Assembly: GCA_964544115.1 (NCBI GenBank)
Contig: CAZJBP010000092.1
Location: 1 to 15,200 of the forward strand
DNA length: 15,200 bases
Source: CAZJBP01 sp964544115
GTDB lineage: Bacteria; Verrucomicrobiota; Kiritimatiellia; UBA8416; JADHWI01
Reading direction: 5' to 3'
The notes beneath the pieces were generated by a model. That model was not told the DNA's origin. It ran no database searches and saw only the letters and a program-made list of their open reading frames with translations. Below are positions 13,554 through 15,200 of this stretch, piece after piece. Position 1 is the stretch's first letter. Each line of letters opens with the position of its first letter. The translations under genes were made by a program, and so were the position numbers.

Positions 13554-14972
13554 CTATCGCGGCTTGATGGCCTTCGCGGCGTAACGGCGCTTGATCGAAT
13601 CGGGCAGGTCGGACTCCAGCACGGCGACGGTGGCCGCGGGAAGGTCACGCCGGGCCCAACTGGCTGCAGCCTTGCTCATCATCTTCACGCGCGTGTCGGG
13701 GTCCGCAATTGTCGCCGCGGTTTCAAACGCAACCACCGGCGCCTGCCCGAGCGTGATGTCGACGTAAGACGCGGCGACGGCATCGCGCACCGCGGACGGG
13801 TTCGTCTCGTGCAGCCACAGTCCAATCCCGGCAGGATTATCCCGCTGCCAGTGGCTGACAACCTGGCCGGCGGAACTCGCAGCCAGGCCCATATCATTCA
13901 TGCCCGCCAGCCACTCGATCGCCTCCCCGGGCGCAACCCGCGACCATACATGGGCCAGTTCACGGGTCGCCGACGAACGAACAGACCCGTCCTCAATCGT
14001 CGCCACCCAGGCTGCGGCGGCGGACGGCGCCACCCGCCCCCATTCCTGAGCAAGGACCTGCGCGGCCGTCCGGGCGACCTGCGGGTCCTCCACCGTACCG
14101 AAGAAACCTAGCAGCGCACGCCGTGTGCCCTCGGCGTCCTCGGGATCAACAAAGATGCCGCGGACCGCCTGCTCGCGCGTGCGGTCGTCGCCCAGCGCCG
14201 CCAGCGACCCCAGAGCCCAGGCGCTGTCACGCCGGTACATGGCAGCAAAGAGCAAGCCGGGGTTGAGCCTCACGGCCGTACCCTCGGGGGTCTTTCCGGC
14301 GAGCAGCATGGCGAGGGCAGCCTCCGGATCGTCCGCAGCCCAGGCTTCAGTCACGGCGTCGATGGCTCCCTGCCGCTGCCTCGCACTCGGCAGCGCCTCG
14401 GCCAGTTCGAGCGCGGCGACAGGATTGATCGAGGCCATATGCCTCATCAGCGACTTCATCGCTCTGTCGCGCTCCTGGCTCCAGGGCAGCTCCATGATGA
14501 ACTGCAACGCCGCCACGAATTCATCGGACCCCACCGTCTTGATGATCCGATCGAACGCCCCCCAGTCCGGCCTGCCGTCGGTCAGTGCCGCCGAGAACTT
14601 ATCGACGACGGACTGGCGGACTTCCTTTGTCTGCGCGAGCAGGAGCGGGTTCGAGGATGCAGATACGTCCATCTCCACATCGCCCGCAAAGCCGGTCCCG
14701 GAACCGGGTCCCATGTCGTCCGCGAAGGACTCTGGCGCCTCAGCCTGCGACGAAGAATCCGGCGTGATGTCGCCAAAGCGCGACACATCGCCCCGCGCCC
14801 CATTTGATCCGACGGCCACCGCCGCATCCGTCGACCCGTTGCGCCCCCCCTTGAAGACGAGCGCCAGGGCGACGAGCACCACGCCGACGATCACCAACGC
14901 CAGGATAAGCTCCAGCCGGGTCGCGCCGTGCCGGGAGCACGTCTCGATCCTTCGTCTGAAAGGCAGCCTCAT
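13554..14972 (-). CDS. Membrane-anchored alpha-helical repeat protein with prepilin-like N-terminus
   Basis: About 472 residues with the start at 14972 (MRLPFRRRIE...); GGAGAGAG lies about 8 bases upstream, while the in-frame ATG 18 codons earlier lacks a clear site. A basic N-terminus is followed by G16-A-T-R-L-E21-L and one long hydrophobic helix (about 22-40). This matches the prepilin pattern, with Gly at -1 and Glu at +5, although +1 is Ala. A Ser/Gly/Asp-rich linker runs to about 115. From about 130 to the end come helical repeats of roughly 30-35 residues with the recurring theme of a helix, then W-x-x-x-D/A-P-x-A-A-x-x-W/L (for example AWAADDPEAALAML, WGRVAPSAAAAWV, WSRVAPGEAIEWL, WQRDNPAGIGLWL). 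This is a HEAT/TPR-like solenoid of the sort common in PVC bacteria. A scaffold or secretion-associated role is inferred. A TACAAT -10-like box lies at 15018-15013. Confidence 0.82.
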   Translation of the reverse strand: MRLPFRRRIETCSRHGATRLELILALVIVGVVLVALALVFKGGRNGSTDAAVAVGSNGARGDVSRFGDITPDSSSQAEAPESFADDMGPGSGTGFAGDVEMDVSASSNPLLLAQTKEVRQSVVDKFSAALTDGRPDWGAFDRIIKTVGSDEFVAALQFIMELPWSQERDRAMKSLMRHMASINPVAALELAEALPSARQRQGAIDAVTEAWAADDPEAALAMLLAGKTPEGTAVRLNPGLLFAAMYRRDSAWALGSLAALGDDRTREQAVRGIFVDPEDAEGTRRALLGFFGTVEDPQVARTAAQVLAQEWGRVAPSAAAAWVATIEDGSVRSSATRELAHVWSRVAPGEAIEWLAGMNDMGLAASSAGQVVSHWQRDNPAGIGLWLHETNPSAVRDAVAASYVDITLGQAPVVAFETAATIADPDTRVKMMSKAAASWARRDLPAATVAVLESDLPDSIKRRYAAKAIKPR

Positions 14973-15060
14973 CTTCACGTCTCTCTCCGGGCGCAGGCAC
15001 CATCGCTGGCAGATTGTATCGCGCACCGGGTTTGCGCGGCTGTGTCTGTTTGGGCTCGAT

Positions 15061-15200
15061 TCACTCGTAGTTGGCCGCGGCCTGCTGGAGGCCCTGCTTC
15101 ACCCTTTCAACCAACGCCGCCGGGGCCAGCGCCGTGGCATTGCCGCCCCACTGCAGCACCCAGTCCTTGACCTCGTTGACATGGTTGGTGGTGAACTCCA
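15061..15200 (-). CDS. C-terminal end of a probable WYL-domain transcription regulator (partial)
   Basis: The visible 45 residues, from the right edge to a TGA at 15061-15063, read EFTTNHVNEVKDWVLQWGGN, then ATALAPAALVERVKQGLQ, ending AANYE. The pattern of a helix with W-V-L-x-W-G, then A-x-A-L-A-P-x-x-L-V-E-x-V and a final Y, is typical of the C-terminal extension of WYL regulators. These combine a DNA-binding winged helix with a ligand-sensing WYL domain and often control defence or stress genes. The rest of the gene lies outside the window. It ends 88 bases before the solenoid protein start. The assignment rests on a short motif only. Confidence 0.6.
   Translation of the reverse strand, partial: EFTTNHVNEVKDWVLQWGGNATALAPAALVERVKQGLQQAAANYE

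Noticed and set aside
15061..15200. A defence island signalled by the WYL-type regulator
   Set aside because: WYL proteins often regulate defence genes, but no nuclease, helicase, toxin or other defence component is seen in the window.

Overview
The window (about 60% GC or higher by eye, all recognisable genes on the minus strand) looks like accessory chromosome of a PVC-group bacterium (Planctomycetota / Verrucomicrobiota / Kiritimatiellota / Lentisphaerota type). This is an inference from three things: many secreted LamG/concanavalin-like proteins, a prepilin-type membrane anchor on an alpha-solenoid protein, and a WYL-type regulator. No ribosomal or housekeeping marker is present to fix the taxon.

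Layout in the direction of transcription, right to left. (i) 15200-13123: the C-terminal end of a probable WYL-domain transcription regulator, a membrane-anchored alpha-helical repeat protein with a prepilin-like N-terminus, and a small three-helix membrane protein. (ii) 13110-12571: a self-contained transcription unit for a small secreted cysteine-rich protein, with a good promoter, a 19-nt palindrome at the predicted transcript start, a strong Shine-Dalgarno site and a clear intrinsic terminator. (iii) 12465-1: a long head-to-tail array of at least eleven paralogous genes separated by only 9-149 bases, probably one operon, running off the left edge.

Every array gene encodes a signal peptide and a conserved module of about 100 residues, followed by a different C-terminal lectin-like domain. 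The conserved module is itself two copies of a 35-residue motif. Seven genes carry LamG-type jelly rolls, two carry a DUF1080-like (3-keto-disaccharide hydrolase-like) domain and two carry other concanavalin-like domains. One member has an extra LecA-like (PA-IL) galactose-binding-type domain. The shared module is conserved at nucleotide level, with an 89/90-nt match between two members, so recent duplication or gene conversion is acting. No catalytic enzyme is recognisable in the array. The likely product is a set of exported glycan- or matrix-binding proteins that share a common mounting or assembly module.

A run of 100 N (8012-8111) lies inside the array. The apparently continuous 663-residue reading frame across it is almost certainly two genes joined by a placeholder gap, so the array may hold more members than can be seen. 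The most novel points are the constant/variable array design, an in-frame 81-bp insertion with 10-bp flanking direct repeats in one member, and the prepilin-anchored solenoid protein.
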